DNA from: Fibrella rubiginis
GTDB lineage: Bacteria; Bacteroidota; Bacteroidia; Cytophagales; Spirosomataceae
NCBI RefSeq assembly: GCF_017353185.1
Contig: NZ_JAFMYV010000011.1
Span: forward strand, 124,001 to 188,000
DNA length: 64,000 nucleotides
Direction of reading: 5' to 3'
The first letter of the stretch is position 1; each line of letters opens with the position of its first letter. The notes beneath the pieces were generated by a model. It made no database searches, had not been told where the DNA came from, and saw only the letters and a program-made list of their open reading frames with translations. The position numbers and the translations under genes are program-made. Below are positions 44,126 through 54,033 of this stretch, piece by piece.

Positions 44126-44959
44126 TCAGGGCTGTAGCGACCAGTTACCAAGGCGTACTTGCTCGATAGACCACCACTGATCCCAGCGGCTAAACTGTAT
44201 TATCCCCTCCAGCGTAGTCTGATCAGTGTGCTCATCAGTGCCAAGTTGCAGGTGCAGGACTGCCTGTGCAGTCTCTGTGTCGTCGGCCACGACAAGATCA
44301 GAAATAGAACCACCCTGTAGGAGTCTTGGCCACCAACTCTCTACCAAGTCCGTTAGGCGGTCAAGTACTACCTGCTTAACTCGCCTACTTAGTACGTCCG
44401 GTTGTTTATCTAGCAAGCTGTCAGACAGATAATAATCAAGCCGGTCAAAATGAGATTCGGTCAGTACGTTAATGAAGTCATCGCTCTGCCGTTTGAGGTC
44501 GTACAAATGATTTTGATGAAATTCCTCGTAAATAAAATTCGTGTTCCACCCCCCGCCCATGTGCGTGGTTTCATGTTGAAACAACTCCTCGGTTAGAAAG
44601 CGATAAATGGTCCGGTCATCATAGTCATCAGGGGCAAGAATGTCTAGAAACAAGTTGTGGCTGGTCATTTGCTTCATCAGACTATCCAACGCTGTCGACA
44701 ACTCTTCATTAGTCAGCAAGGTAGCGGGTTGAAAAGAAGGCTGGCCAATGATATCGTATACGGTTTGCTGCTGCGGATTTTTGTGCATCTCTTCCAACGC
44801 CAGGATGCTATCAAAAAACTGCCCAACCATTTCAGGTGGAGCGTCGCTATCGAAGGCACTAAACTGCACATTGTGCTCCAGACCGAGCTTTAGTAGCTTA
44901 ATTTCATTGTCAGCTCGAAGCGATTCGTCGGGGGTGAGTTGGTCGAGAGGGTCAGACAT
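44126..44959 (-). CDS. Hypothetical protein
   Basis: A 277-residue soluble protein that I do not recognise. It is rich in Asp, Gln and Leu and has no leader or membrane segment. It contains TEELFQHETTHMGGGWNTNF, which resembles a partial zincin motif (HETTH: His-Glu-x-x-His), followed by FIYEEFHQNHLYDL. The HExxH could be a metal site, but the rest does not point to a known peptidase family. It ends 11 bases from the yhcG stop (convergent) and lies 30 bases downstream of the MG2-domain gene, so it may be co-transcribed with that. Confidence 0.6.
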   Translation of the reverse strand: MSDPLDQLTPDESLRADNEIKLLKLGLEHNVQFSAFDSDAPPEMVGQFFDSILALEEMHKNPQQQTVYDIIGQPSFQPATLLTNEELSTALDSLMKQMTSHNLFLDILAPDDYDDRTIYRFLTEELFQHETTHMGGGWNTNFIYEEFHQNHLYDLKRQSDDFINVLTESHFDRLDYYLSDSLLDKQPDVLSRRVKQVVLDRLTDLVESWWPRLLQGGSISDLVVADDTETAQAVLHLQLGTDEHTDQTTLEGIIQFSRWDQWWSIEQVRLGNWSLQP

Positions 44960-44989
44960 TGAACGTTAGACATTAAACTTTAAACTCCC

Positions 44990-47501
44990 TTACTCCACCT
45001 TCATCGTCGTCTCTGCGTAGCCGGGGTAGCCGCTGGCGGTGGCACCGTTGGCGACGATGCGGAGTGTGGTTTTGGCGTCGGAGGTGTAGAACGAGGTGGT
45101 GGCTTTGCCGGTGGCGTCGGTGCGGATGGTGGGTGCCCAGTGCAGCGTGGCCCGGTAGTCGGGGCGGTAGCGTTCTTCGGGGGTGGGGGCGTCGTAGCGG
45201 GGGGCATAGAACTCCCGTTTGGGAGCGTAACCCACCACTTTTTCCACAATCACACCGGGGCTTTTAATGGCCGACAAATTCTGGTTGTTATTGACTCCAC
45301 CACCGCGCTTGGTAATCACGTTGATGACACTGCTGGCCCCCATAATAGACGCACCCGCCCCCTTTACCACGTCTATGTTAGCCACCGTCTGAGGCGATAT
45401 ACTGGCCACGGCCTGCGCATCAGACCGCATTCCATCGATCATGAACAAAGGCGTCCCTCCCCGGATTTGAACGGTAGGCGTGGCCCCACCGCCCGACACG
45501 ATCACGCCTGGTAACCGCCGAATCAGGTCAAACACCGACGATTGCCCCGACGCCATTACATCATCCACCACGAGCGTATTGTCGGGGGTGCCATACATAC
45601 TGCGCTGGCTGGAATAGGGGTCGGCGCGTTTCGCTTTTACCACCACAGCCTGTAGCTGAAATTCGCGGTTGGCCCTAATCTGCCGTTCAATGTCGAGGTA
45701 TTCTTTTTGCCGCTTCAGCAGTTCGGCCAGTTCAGCAAAGTCAATATCGAGCGGCACCGCCGGGGGGCGTACCAGCCGTACCCGTGGCGAATAGAGCTTG
45801 TCGAGCACCACGTTGAAATTGCGGCTCTGCCCCCGCATGGCCTGCACAAAAACGGTATTGGTATCGACCAGGTCAACACCGTTTAGGAAAAAGCGTCCCT
45901 GCTCGTCGCTCACCAGCGAAAGCATGTCGCGGGTGGAATCTTTGCGCGTCAGCATTACCGTCAGCGACACGCCATTGACCGGCATCCGCGACGTACCCAT
46001 AAATACGGTTCCGCTTAGGGTGAGGCCGGGGTCGACAAAATAGGTGGTGGGCTGGAAGGTTTTGGCCATCACTTTTTCCCAGGTAAACCGCCGCCAGCCC
46101 TGCGTCATCATCAGGATGTCGAGCTTGGTGAGCCGGTCTTTATTCTTTTCGTCGAAATAATAACCCGGTTGCTCTACGTAGCCCGTCAGGTCGGAGGTGA
46201 GCAGCAGGTACGACATCAGCGAGGGGCCGTAGGGGCGTTCGACGGGTTGCTGTTTGGTGTCGGTCACCGCCAGCGAGAGATTAGCCGCTACGGGCTTACC
46301 CTCGGCGTCGGTGGTGGTCACGCCCAGGTCGACCCGCTGCCGGATACCAGTTTTGGGTTTGGCGGGCGCCACGGCCACGTTGATGATTTCGTTTTTGGCT
46401 GAATACGCCAGCCGCTCAGCCACGGGACGGCCCTTTTCGTCGAAGAGCGTAATATGTACAATGCCTTCCGTGCATTTGCTTCGTGGAATGGGCACCATAA
46501 ACCGGTTGCGGCTGAGGGGGGCCTGCACGGCATGTACCGGTACCCCGTTCATCTGCGCCAGCAACGACAGTTTAGGTTGCGAAGCTGCCGCCGCAGTGGC
46601 CGAGCCAGGGCTGGCAAGGGTAGACGCATCGGGTGGAGTGGGCATGTTGTGCGAGACAAACACCCGGATATTGTCTTTGTTGCTCAGGTTATCGACCTGG
46701 ATGGTGTAGCCGGTGGTTTGCACGGCGGGTAACGTATACGACGTGTAGGGGGTGGTGCCGGGTGCCCGTGCGTAAGCCGTGTAGGTTTGTCCGACTTCGG
46801 GCGTGAGCGAAAAATAGCCCATACCCAAATGCTGACTGCTGAAGCCCATAACGGTGTCTTTCTTGCTGTCAAGCACAAACCCCTGTACGTCCATACCCAC
46901 ACCCGATTTGTTGAGTGATTTAAACGCGATGCGACTGGGCAAACCTGCCACCCAGTGTCCTCCTTCGGGCATAAACTGCACGTCGGGCGGCAGCGACGCG
47001 TTGCCGGTCCGTTCGGCGGGCGGGGCGTCGGGTTTAAAGACGTCGATGGGCTGATTGTGGTAAAACTCTTCCGAGAAATTGCGCATCCAGCTTGTGTAGG
47101 CCCGCAGGGTGTAGCGACCTGTAGACAGGGTGTCGGGCAGCGTGAGGTAACCTTCGGCGTAGCCGGCCGTGCTGCGCAGGCGGGTGTCGAGCAGTATTTT
47201 GCGCCCGTTGGCACTCACCAGGTCCACAAAAATGGCCCCGCTGGCCGAGTCGACGGTGCGGGTGTTGCCGTAGAAGAGATAGCCTTTCATCCACATCGTT
47301 TCGCCGGGCAGGTAAGCGCGCCGGTCGGTGTGGAGATACACTTTTTCGTGGGGGTACTGCTGCCCATAAGCGGCTAGTTGCGCCAGCACCCGGCCCAGGG
47401 CGTTATCGTCGTCGGTGGGGCGGCGCAGGGCCAGTAGGGTCATGGTAACGGCCAGGAGCAAGGCCGTATATCGACCAAAAACAAGCATCTGTTTACGCAT
47501 G
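44990..47501 (-). CDS. MG2-domain and TonB-receptor-plug protein
   Basis: An 836-residue exported protein. After the leader (MRKQMLVFGRYTALLLAVTM) comes KVYLHTDRRAYLPGETMWMKG, the alpha-2-macroglobulin-like MG2 domain typical of many Bacteroidota surface proteins. Further Ig-like segments follow. Near residues 640-740 there is a plug-like domain (VFDLIRRLPGVIVSGGGATP, TPLFMIDGMRSDAQ, VVKGAGASIMGASSVINVIT). No barrel follows, so it is not a transporter itself. Proteins of this type probably work with outer membrane complexes or proteases; function is not established. ATG at 47499-47501. Confidence 0.8.
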
Positions 47502-47581
47502 GAACGGGGGTAAGTTTTCAACTAAAGGGCCTTCTGTGTACGCCACGGCCCGGTAAATTAGCAAAAAAATGACGTTCCCTG

Positions 47582-48232
47582 ATGATGACATCACCCCTAA
47601 AAACGGCGTTGGTAGCCGGTGCTACCGGCCTCATCGGCGACTTACTCACCCACCAGCTGGTCGAGTCGGCGGCCTTTGACCGGGTCAAGGTACTGACCAG
47701 AAAGGCGTTGACCTGGCAACACCCTCGTTTGCAGGAAATTCTCTTCGATTTCGATCATCCCAATAGCCTCCTCCTCCAGGCCGACACGATCTTTTGCTGC
47801 CTGGGCACGACCATCAAAAAAGCGGGCTCAAGAGACGCGTTTCGTAAAGTAGACTATCAATACCCGCTCGACATCGCCCGGCTCGGCCTATCCAATGGGG
47901 CTACCCAATTTGCTATCGTGACGGCTATGGGTGCCGACCCCACATCGTCGATCTTTTACAACCAGGTTAAAGGCGAGATCGAGCGCGACCTGACGGCCCT
48001 GAACTACCCTACGCTGCTTATTTTTCGTCCTTCCCTCCTGCTGGGCAACCGCACCGAAACCCGCCTCGGCGAACGCATCGGCAGTGTCTTTATGAGCCTG
48101 TTTGCCCCGCTGATACCCGCCAAATACAAGGCCATTGACGCCAGTCAGGTGGCCAACGCCATGCTGCAAACCAGCGGGCAGGGCCTTACCGGCAAGCATA
48201 TTTTCGAGTCAGACGTGTTGCAGGGGTATTGA
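47582..48232 (+). CDS. NAD(P)H-binding Rossmann-fold protein (NmrA/oxidoreductase-like)
   Basis: A 216-residue atypical short-chain dehydrogenase. The nucleotide motif is ALVAGATGLIGDLL near residue 9-22 (GATGLIG), followed by IFCCLGTTIKKAGSRDAFRK with YQYPLDIARLG, and FAIVTAMGADPTSSIFYNQVK with a possible active Tyr-x-x-x-Lys. Such proteins resemble the HTATIP2/TIP30 branch. A start one codon later is equally possible (ATGATG). Substrate unknown. It is divergent from the MG2-domain gene. Confidence 0.82.
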   Translation: MMTSPLKTALVAGATGLIGDLLTHQLVESAAFDRVKVLTRKALTWQHPRLQEILFDFDHPNSLLLQADTIFCCLGTTIKKAGSRDAFRKVDYQYPLDIARLGLSNGATQFAIVTAMGADPTSSIFYNQVKGEIERDLTALNYPTLLIFRPSLLLGNRTETRLGERIGSVFMSLFAPLIPAKYKAIDASQVANAMLQTSGQGLTGKHIFESDVLQGY

Positions 48233-48286
48233 CAAACTACTTTTTGCCTAAAATTGTAGTGGAAGTAACTGTTAAATTGTACGGCT

Positions 48287-48487
48287 ATGAACGATAAAAA
48301 AAAGACTGGCCCCACTCCTGAAGAGCAACAAGCCAATATCGACCATATGATTATGGCCTGGAAAAACCGAAAAAAGGAGCTTGAGCAGCACAGCCAGACA
48401 CAGTTCTCTTCTCCTGAATATCAAGCCGCCCTGGCTGAACTTGACAAACGACGTATAGCCCGTGGCTCACGAACGGTTAAGGTATGA
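48287..48487 (+). CDS. Small hypothetical protein, first gene of an overlapping pair
   Basis: A 66-residue charged helical protein (DHMIMAWKNRKKELEQHSQT, ALAELDKRRIARGSRTVKV) with no leader. It overlaps the next gene by 26 bases. Its size, basic tail and coupling to the next gene resemble a regulator or antitoxin, but this is a guess from layout only. No family recognised. Confidence 0.6.
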   Translation: MNDKKKTGPTPEEQQANIDHMIMAWKNRKKELEQHSQTQFSSPEYQAALAELDKRRIARGSRTVKV

Positions 48488-48971
48488 TTTTACTTTTGTG
48501 GGTGGCGAATACAACGCTTATTTATTCACAACGGACGTGGGTATTGTTTACAATGTAACGTTTACGCCGACCCCCTATCTCTTTGGTGCCCAAGCACCGT
48601 TTTCGCAACATACGTTTGAACTATCTCTACTGATTGGCCTTAACCCAACAGAACAACAGCCACCGTTCAACAGATTAACAGCCCGTACATTAGCTGCCAT
48701 TTTTAAAGACTTTTACGTGCGCAGTGATGAAACCGTCACCCTTTATATCTGTGCTTCATCTGACGGGCGACAGTTGCTCCGTCAACGGCTTTTTCATCGC
48801 TGGTTTGACTATTTTGACCGTGATGATTACACAAAGATTGACGGTGGTGTGCGCGACTCAGCAGGCCTAGTTTACCCCATGAGCCTAATCTTTAAGCGAA
48901 CAAACCCGTATGCATCTCAAATAGCGGCTGAATTCGTCAAAATTATAAACGGGTATGGCTCCGATAAATAA
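48462..48971 (+). CDS. Hypothetical protein, possibly DUF6169-like
   Basis: A 169-residue protein with a GTG start inside the previous gene (48462). It begins with YDFTFVGGEYNAYLFTTDVG and continues with FTPTPYLFGAQAPFSQHTFE and LTARTLAAIFKDFYVRSDET. The pattern of a beta-rich start followed by VTLYICASSDGRQLLRQRLF and a conserved FDRDDYTKIDGGV recalls DUF6169, of unknown function, common in Bacteroidota. The overlap implies translational coupling. Confidence 0.65.
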   Translation: MAHERLRYDFTFVGGEYNAYLFTTDVGIVYNVTFTPTPYLFGAQAPFSQHTFELSLLIGLNPTEQQPPFNRLTARTLAAIFKDFYVRSDETVTLYICASSDGRQLLRQRLFHRWFDYFDRDDYTKIDGGVRDSAGLVYPMSLIFKRTNPYASQIAAEFVKIINGYGSDK

Positions 48972-49030
48972 TCGGGTTTAGTCTAAAATAGTCCACCAGC
49001 ACTGTCAGATGTATTGCAGGAATAATATCG

Positions 49031-50356
49031 CTACCGTGCTGACCAATATGCGCTGCGCTGGCGGTTCCATCCGATGGCCAGGCCAACAACTGCCGTAGCC
49101 AGCGCCATACTCAACCCGCAGGCAACGGCCAAGACAGGGGCGGAAAACAACGGAAACAGTTGCCCCGACAGCCAGATGCCCAGCACGTCGGCCTGGTTGC
49201 TGAGGGCCATGTATACGGCAAATTGTGCCCCGGCCACACCCGGTCGGCAAAGGGCCATCAGCACGGGCAAGGCGGCAATACTCAGCACGGGGTCCATCGT
49301 TTGGCGGACTATTAGTCCCGCCGTGGCCACGCCTGTATCAGCCCAATAGGTACCCAGAGTGGATGTTCCCAGCAGGCCAAACCCAACGTGCAGCAGGGCC
49401 ATGCCCGCTCCCACACACAGCAACATCCGGCGGGCGCCAAAATAATCGGAAAGCCACCCACCCACAAGGGCCAGACTCACCGCCACCAACGTACCATAGG
49501 TGCCGCTGAGGACAGACACCGCCGTGTCGGTCCAGCCTTCTTTCTGAATCAGGTGCAGCGAATAGACCCGCTGAAACAACCGTTCGCCCACAAACAGGAT
49601 AGCCACGCCCAAAAACAGCAGCATACTCCGGGGCGACAGCAAAGCCCGCCCCAGTTCGCGCAGCAGCGGCCCGAACGCAGTGGTCACGGCGGGAATAGTG
49701 TTACTGGATATATACCGAAACGAAAACACTGCGTCGCCCGGCGATTCGCGGATGAACAGCGTGACGAAGGTAAACCCCAGCAGCACCGCCGATTGCACCA
49801 GCGCGGCCAGCTGAAAGCCGCCGTGGCGCAGCAGGTACGCCAGCCCCGCCCCGCCGATAGCTTGTCCCGTAGCCATGCCAATTTTCATCAGCGCATTAAC
49901 GCGGCCCCGTTCAGCTTCGGGCGTAACGGTGATGGCCATTGCATCAACGCTGACATCCTGTAGCGAGGCAAACACGCCGTGCAGCGCAAAAGCCCACATA
50001 AGTTGGTTGAAACCAGCCATAGGGTCGGTGGTGAGCAACACCCCCAGCGAGGCCCCAAACGCCAGCACCTGCGCCAGCAGTACCCACGGTCGGCGGCGAC
50101 CCATCGCCAGCCCCTGAAACCGGTCGACCAGCGGCCCCCACATAAACTTCACCCCCCAGGGCAGCCCCACCACCGCTCCAAACGTAGCGATTACCGGCGG
50201 GGTGACGCCTTCAGAGGCGAGGTAGTTGGTAACGGCAATAAGCGCGAAACCCGACGGCAGCCCCTGCATAATGTAGAGGTAGCCAAAGGTTGCGTATCGA
50301 AGCGGGCGGCTATGAGAAAGAAAAGGCATAGAGCGAAAGGCTACTGGCTTTAACAT
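49031..50356 (-). CDS. MFS transporter, AmpG-like (PAT family)
   Basis: A 441-residue inner membrane permease with 12 predicted helices. The early segment YATFGYLYIMQGLPSGFALI, the loop VKFMWGPLVDRFQGLAMGRR and ALHGVFASLQDVSVDAMAIT are typical of the AmpG/PAT group, which imports muropeptides or acetyl-CoA. The family is recognised, the substrate is inferred. The start could also be MPFLSHSRPLRYATF nine codons later. It stands 24 bases downstream of the HAD gene on the same strand, a likely two-gene unit. Confidence 0.82.
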   Translation of the reverse strand: MLKPVAFRSMPFLSHSRPLRYATFGYLYIMQGLPSGFALIAVTNYLASEGVTPPVIATFGAVVGLPWGVKFMWGPLVDRFQGLAMGRRRPWVLLAQVLAFGASLGVLLTTDPMAGFNQLMWAFALHGVFASLQDVSVDAMAITVTPEAERGRVNALMKIGMATGQAIGGAGLAYLLRHGGFQLAALVQSAVLLGFTFVTLFIRESPGDAVFSFRYISSNTIPAVTTAFGPLLRELGRALLSPRSMLLFLGVAILFVGERLFQRVYSLHLIQKEGWTDTAVSVLSGTYGTLVAVSLALVGGWLSDYFGARRMLLCVGAGMALLHVGFGLLGTSTLGTYWADTGVATAGLIVRQTMDPVLSIAALPVLMALCRPGVAGAQFAVYMALSNQADVLGIWLSGQLFPLFSAPVLAVACGLSMALATAVVGLAIGWNRQRSAYWSAR

Positions 50357-50380
50357 ATTTTTCCGTAAACCGGCCCTACT

Positions 50381-51013
50381 TTACACCCGCAACCCCAGGG
50401 CAGCCAGTTCGGCGCGGGTGGTTTCGTAATCGACGTGGCGAATGCCCCGCACACCCAGCCCTTCGGCTACGGACACAAACAACGCCCGGTCGTCGATGTA
50501 AACGATTTGTTCAATGGGCGCCTGGGCAATGTCAAGGGCCACTTTGAAAATGTCGGCGTCGGGTTTACGGAAATGAACAAACGACGACGACACGAAAAAG
50601 TCGATAAATTCACTGAGCCGAAACGTGTCGATGCGGTACTGATTCAGTTCGCGCCCTTCGTTGCTAATCACCGCTACTTTCAATCCGTAGGCGGCTTTTA
50701 GCTGCCGAATCAGGTCGATCATATCCGGGAACGCCGCAGACTGGCTGTATATAAACTGGCGAAACGTGTCTTCCGTAAAGGAACGGGGCTGATAAAACAC
50801 AATCCGGTCGAGGTATTCCGTCAGCGTTAATTTTCCCACTTCGTAGGTATCAAACGTGAGGTGATGACGCTCTTCCAGTTCAGCCAGGTTTAGGCCGAAT
50901 GCGGTGGAAGCCAGCGCACGTGATTTCCGGCTCCAGCCGTTGGTCAGCAGAACGCCGCCAATATCGACAAACAGGGTGGTGATAGGCAGCGTCTGCGTGG
51001 GTTGTATGGTCAT
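50381..51013 (-). CDS. HAD family hydrolase (HAD-IA, YihX-like)
   Basis: A 210-residue phosphatase-like protein. Motif I is LFVDIGGVLLTNGW (nucleophile Asp17), motif II is VAVISNEGRE, the lysine is in FRKPDADIFKVAL and motif IV is QIVYIDDRALFV. The cap domain is small and helical. YihX-type members dephosphorylate sugar phosphates such as glucose 1-phosphate, but the substrate here is unknown. ATG at 51011-51013; an upstream alternative would add ten residues. Confidence 0.85.
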   Translation of the reverse strand: MTIQPTQTLPITTLFVDIGGVLLTNGWSRKSRALASTAFGLNLAELEERHHLTFDTYEVGKLTLTEYLDRIVFYQPRSFTEDTFRQFIYSQSAAFPDMIDLIRQLKAAYGLKVAVISNEGRELNQYRIDTFRLSEFIDFFVSSSFVHFRKPDADIFKVALDIAQAPIEQIVYIDDRALFVSVAEGLGVRGIRHVDYETTRAELAALGLRV

Positions 51014-51185
51014 AATGAGCAGCCTATTGTGTGGTAGTAACAATCGGTCAGGTTGTTAACCTGCTTTCTGACCATCACCGTCCGGTAACTTAGCAGGTGG
51101 CCGGTGCATGCTTGGAGATTGTCACCGTGATATAAACCACATCCACGACATACCCGGTCTGTCCCACCTAGAAAGGTCGCGGCCC

Positions 51186-51193
51186 TATATTTG
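51186..51193 (+). promoter_or_regulatory. Candidate -7 box for the aspartokinase gene
   Basis: TATATTTG matches TAnnTTTG, 88 bases before the thrA start. The -33 region is unclear. Confidence 0.4.
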
Positions 51194-51281
51194 CCAGTAG
51201 CTAATGAGCAATCAGGTAGATGACTTGATCTGTCAGGGACATTCGCTAATTCACTCAATCGCCCGTTCGCTAATTCCCAAA

Positions 51282-53750
51282 ATGCATATCCTCAAATTCG
51301 GCGGCACGTCGGTTGGCTCGGTGGAGAGCATCCGGCAGGTAATCCGCATCGTTACGACCCACCGTCAACAAGAAACGCCCCTTGCGGTGGTCCTCTCGGC
51401 CATGAGCGGCGTCACCAACCAACTTATCGAAATTGGGCGGATGGCTACCGACGGCCAGACCGATTATATGGAACTGGTGCGGCGCATTGAAGACCGCCAT
51501 TTCAACGTGGTGAAGGCGCTGGTGCCCGTAAAAGAACAGGGAAAAATCGTGGCGGCCATTCGCGGAACGGTGAATGAACTCGAAGACTTACTCCGGGGCG
51601 TGTCCCTGATTCGGGAGTTGACCCCCCGTACCATGGACCTGATCATGAGCTTCGGCGAACGGCTGTCGAACCTCGTGGTGGCTGAATGCGTAAAGGCCAG
51701 TGGTCTGCCCGCCGTTTTCTGCGATGCCCGTGAGCTGATCAAAACCGACGCGCAGTTTGGTCATGCCGAAGTAAACTACACCCAGACCAACCCGCTTGTT
51801 CAGGCCTATTTCGCCCAAAACAACGGCTTTTCGGCACCCATACCGTTTGTGACGGGCTTTATCGGTTCGACCGAAAAGGGGGAAACAACTACCCTCGGCC
51901 GGGGTGGTTCCGACTACACGGCCAGCATTCTGGGGGCGGCCCTCAACGCTGATATCATTGACATCTGGACCGACGTGGACGGGATGATGACTGCCGACCC
52001 GCGCAAGGTGCCCAATGCCTTCAACATCCCCACCATCACCTACGCCGAGGCGATGGAGCTGAGCCATTTTGGGGCCAAGGTCATCTACCCGCCCAGCCTG
52101 CAGCCCGCCTTTGCCCGCAACATCCCGATCCGGGTGCTCAACACCTTCAACGCTGACCACGCGGGCACCCTCGTGAGCCGCACCGCCGACCGTCGGCAGT
52201 ATACGATCACGGGTATTTCGAGCATCGACGACGTGGCGCTGGTCAACGTGCAGGGGTCGGGCATGATCGGCGTAGCGGGGGTATCGGCCAAGCTGTTCGG
52301 CATTCTGGCCCAGCACAAAATCAGCGTCATTCTCATCTCGCAGGCTTCGTCGGAACACTCGATTTGCTTTGCCATCGACCCCAAAGGTGCCGACCGGGTG
52401 AAGACTATTCTGGATGAGGAATTTGCCGCTGACGTAGCCAGTGGTCATATCGACAATATCAGCATCGAGCGCGACCTCAGTATCATCGCTACCGTAGGTG
52501 AAGGGATGCGGAAATCGTCGGGCATAGCGGGGAAATTATTTTCGGTGCTGGGCAAAAACGGGGTCAATATTGTGGCTGTGGCGCAGGGGTCGTCGGAGAT
52601 CAACATCTCGGTGGTGATTACCAAAAATAACCTCTCAAAAGCCCTTAACGCGCTGCATAACGTGTTTTTCCAGTCGGAAGCGCGGGTGCTGAACGTATTT
52701 CTGGTGGGTACCGGCCTGATTGGTCAGGCCCTGCTGCGGCAGATCCACGCGCAGTCGGAATTTCTCCGGCAGGAGAAGCTCCTGAAGATTTGCGTGGTGG
52801 GTTTGGCCAATACCAAAAAGATGGTACTCGATACCAAAGGGCTCGATTTGACCGACTGGGAAACCCGTCGCAAAACGGAGGGTGTTACGACCTCGCTGCC
52901 CGCTTTTGTCGAGAAAATAAAGTCCTACAACCTGCCCAACTCGGTCTTCATCGACTGCACGTCTGACAAAGACATTGTGCAGCACTATGAGTCGCTGCTC
53001 GACGCGAACATTTCGGTGGTGACGCCCAACAAGGTAGCCAACTCCGGCTCCTACGCCGAATACCGCCGCCTACAACGCACGGCGCTGAACCGGGGCGTGA
53101 AGTTCCTCTACGAAACCAACGTGGGCGCGGGTCTGCCCATCATTAACACCTTGCAGGGGCTGCTCACTTCCGGCGACCGGTTTCTGAAGATTGAGGCGAT
53201 CTTGTCGGGCACGTTGTCATTTATTTTCAACACCTTCAAACCGGGTACTCAGTTTGTCGATGTGGTGCGCGAAGCAAAGGAAAAGGGCTATACCGAGCCT
53301 GACCCCCGCGATGACCTCAGCGGACAGGACGTAGCCAGGAAAATACTGATTCTGGCCCGTGAGGCCGGGTTCGCGCTGGAGCCGGATGATGTTTCGGTTG
53401 AAAAAATCCTGCCTCCCTCCTGCCTCGATGCCCCCACGATTCCCACCTTCTTCGACGCACTAAAAGCGGAGAATGGCTATTTCGACAACCTGCTTGCCAC
53501 CGCCGACGCGCGGGGCGAGAAGCTGCGGATGATTGCCACGTTCGAGAATGGCAAAGCCGTAATTGGCCTGCGCGGCGTGGGTCCGGAGCACCCCTTCTAC
53601 CAGCTTACCGGTGCCGATAATATCATATCGTTCACCACCGAACGCTACAAAGAGCGCCCCCTGGTGATCAAGGGACCCGGTGCCGGTGCCGAAGTAACAG
53701 CCTCCGGTGTCTTTGCCGACATGGTCAGCATCGGCAGCTATCTAGGCTGA
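51282..53750 (+). CDS. thrA: Bifunctional aspartokinase / homoserine dehydrogenase I
   Basis: An 822-residue two-domain enzyme of threonine and methionine synthesis. Kinase motif MHILKFGGTSVGS opens the protein, GRGGSDYTASILGAALNADI and DVDGMMTADPR follow; two ACT domains lie at about 310-460 (SGMIGVAGVSAKLFGIL, SGIAGKLFSVLGKNGVNIVA). The dehydrogenase half begins VFLVGTGLIGQALLRQI and has VVTPNKVANSG, ETNVGAGLPIINTLQ and SGTLSFIFN. It phosphorylates aspartate and later reduces aspartate semialdehyde; threonine feedback through ACT domains is known for the family. A 26-codon longer frame exists, but MHILKFGG is the natural start. A copy of its last codons lies at 54381. Confidence 0.95.
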   Translation: MHILKFGGTSVGSVESIRQVIRIVTTHRQQETPLAVVLSAMSGVTNQLIEIGRMATDGQTDYMELVRRIEDRHFNVVKALVPVKEQGKIVAAIRGTVNELEDLLRGVSLIRELTPRTMDLIMSFGERLSNLVVAECVKASGLPAVFCDARELIKTDAQFGHAEVNYTQTNPLVQAYFAQNNGFSAPIPFVTGFIGSTEKGETTTLGRGGSDYTASILGAALNADIIDIWTDVDGMMTADPRKVPNAFNIPTITYAEAMELSHFGAKVIYPPSLQPAFARNIPIRVLNTFNADHAGTLVSRTADRRQYTITGISSIDDVALVNVQGSGMIGVAGVSAKLFGILAQHKISVILISQASSEHSICFAIDPKGADRVKTILDEEFAADVASGHIDNISIERDLSIIATVGEGMRKSSGIAGKLFSVLGKNGVNIVAVAQGSSEINISVVITKNNLSKALNALHNVFFQSEARVLNVFLVGTGLIGQALLRQIHAQSEFLRQEKLLKICVVGLANTKKMVLDTKGLDLTDWETRRKTEGVTTSLPAFVEKIKSYNLPNSVFIDCTSDKDIVQHYESLLDANISVVTPNKVANSGSYAEYRRLQRTALNRGVKFLYETNVGAGLPIINTLQGLLTSGDRFLKIEAILSGTLSFIFNTFKPGTQFVDVVREAKEKGYTEPDPRDDLSGQDVARKILILAREAGFALEPDDVSVEKILPPSCLDAPTIPTFFDALKAENGYFDNLLATADARGEKLRMIATFENGKAVIGLRGVGPEHPFYQLTGADNIISFTTERYKERPLVIKGPGAGAEVTASGVFADMVSIGSYLG
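53695..53731 (+). repeat. Direct repeat of thrA 3' end, left copy
   Basis: A 37-base segment inside thrA that recurs at 54381-54417 with two mismatches. The pair brackets the DUF433/DUF5615 genes. Confidence 0.88.
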
Positions 53751-53758
53751 AAATCAGT

Positions 53759-53766
53759 TATCTTTG
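53759..53766 (+). promoter_or_regulatory. Candidate -7 box for the toxin-antitoxin pair
   Basis: TATCTTTG matches TAnnTTTG, 30 bases before the DUF433 ATG and just behind the thrA stop. Confidence 0.4.
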
Positions 53767-53796
53767 TCAGGAAGAGTATGATATAACGTATTGATT

Positions 53797-54033
53797 ATGA
53801 GCGAGAACCTGCTGAGCCGCATAACGTTAAATCCTGATATCTGCCACGGTAAACCAACCGTCCGTAACATGCGATACCCCGTGACGATGGTACTCGATCT
53901 ACTGGCAGCAGGTATGACCAGCGAGGACATCTTAGGCGATTACCCCGACTTAGAAGAGGCTGATATTCGGGCATGCTTGGCCTACGCTGCCCGGTTAGCT
54001 GATGTGAAAAGCATTCACCGGGTTATAGCGTGA
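53797..54033 (+). CDS. DUF433 antitoxin-like protein
   Basis: A 78-residue DNA-binding-type protein: SRITLNPDICHGKPTVRNMR and MVLDLLAAGMTSEDILGDYP with DLEEADIRACLAYAA. This is the DUF433 (VapB45/antitoxin-like winged helix) pattern. DUF433 genes commonly pair with DUF5615 PIN-like genes, as here, with a 4-base overlap (GTGA). Start ATG at 53797. The pair is inserted right behind thrA. Confidence 0.88.
   Translation: MSENLLSRITLNPDICHGKPTVRNMRYPVTMVLDLLAAGMTSEDILGDYPDLEEADIRACLAYAARLADVKSIHRVIA

Noticed and set aside
51044..51185. Threonine attenuator in front of thrA
   Set aside because: An ACC-ATC-ACC run occurs near 51076 but lies upstream of the candidate promoter and has no leader peptide with Thr/Ile codons plus terminator.
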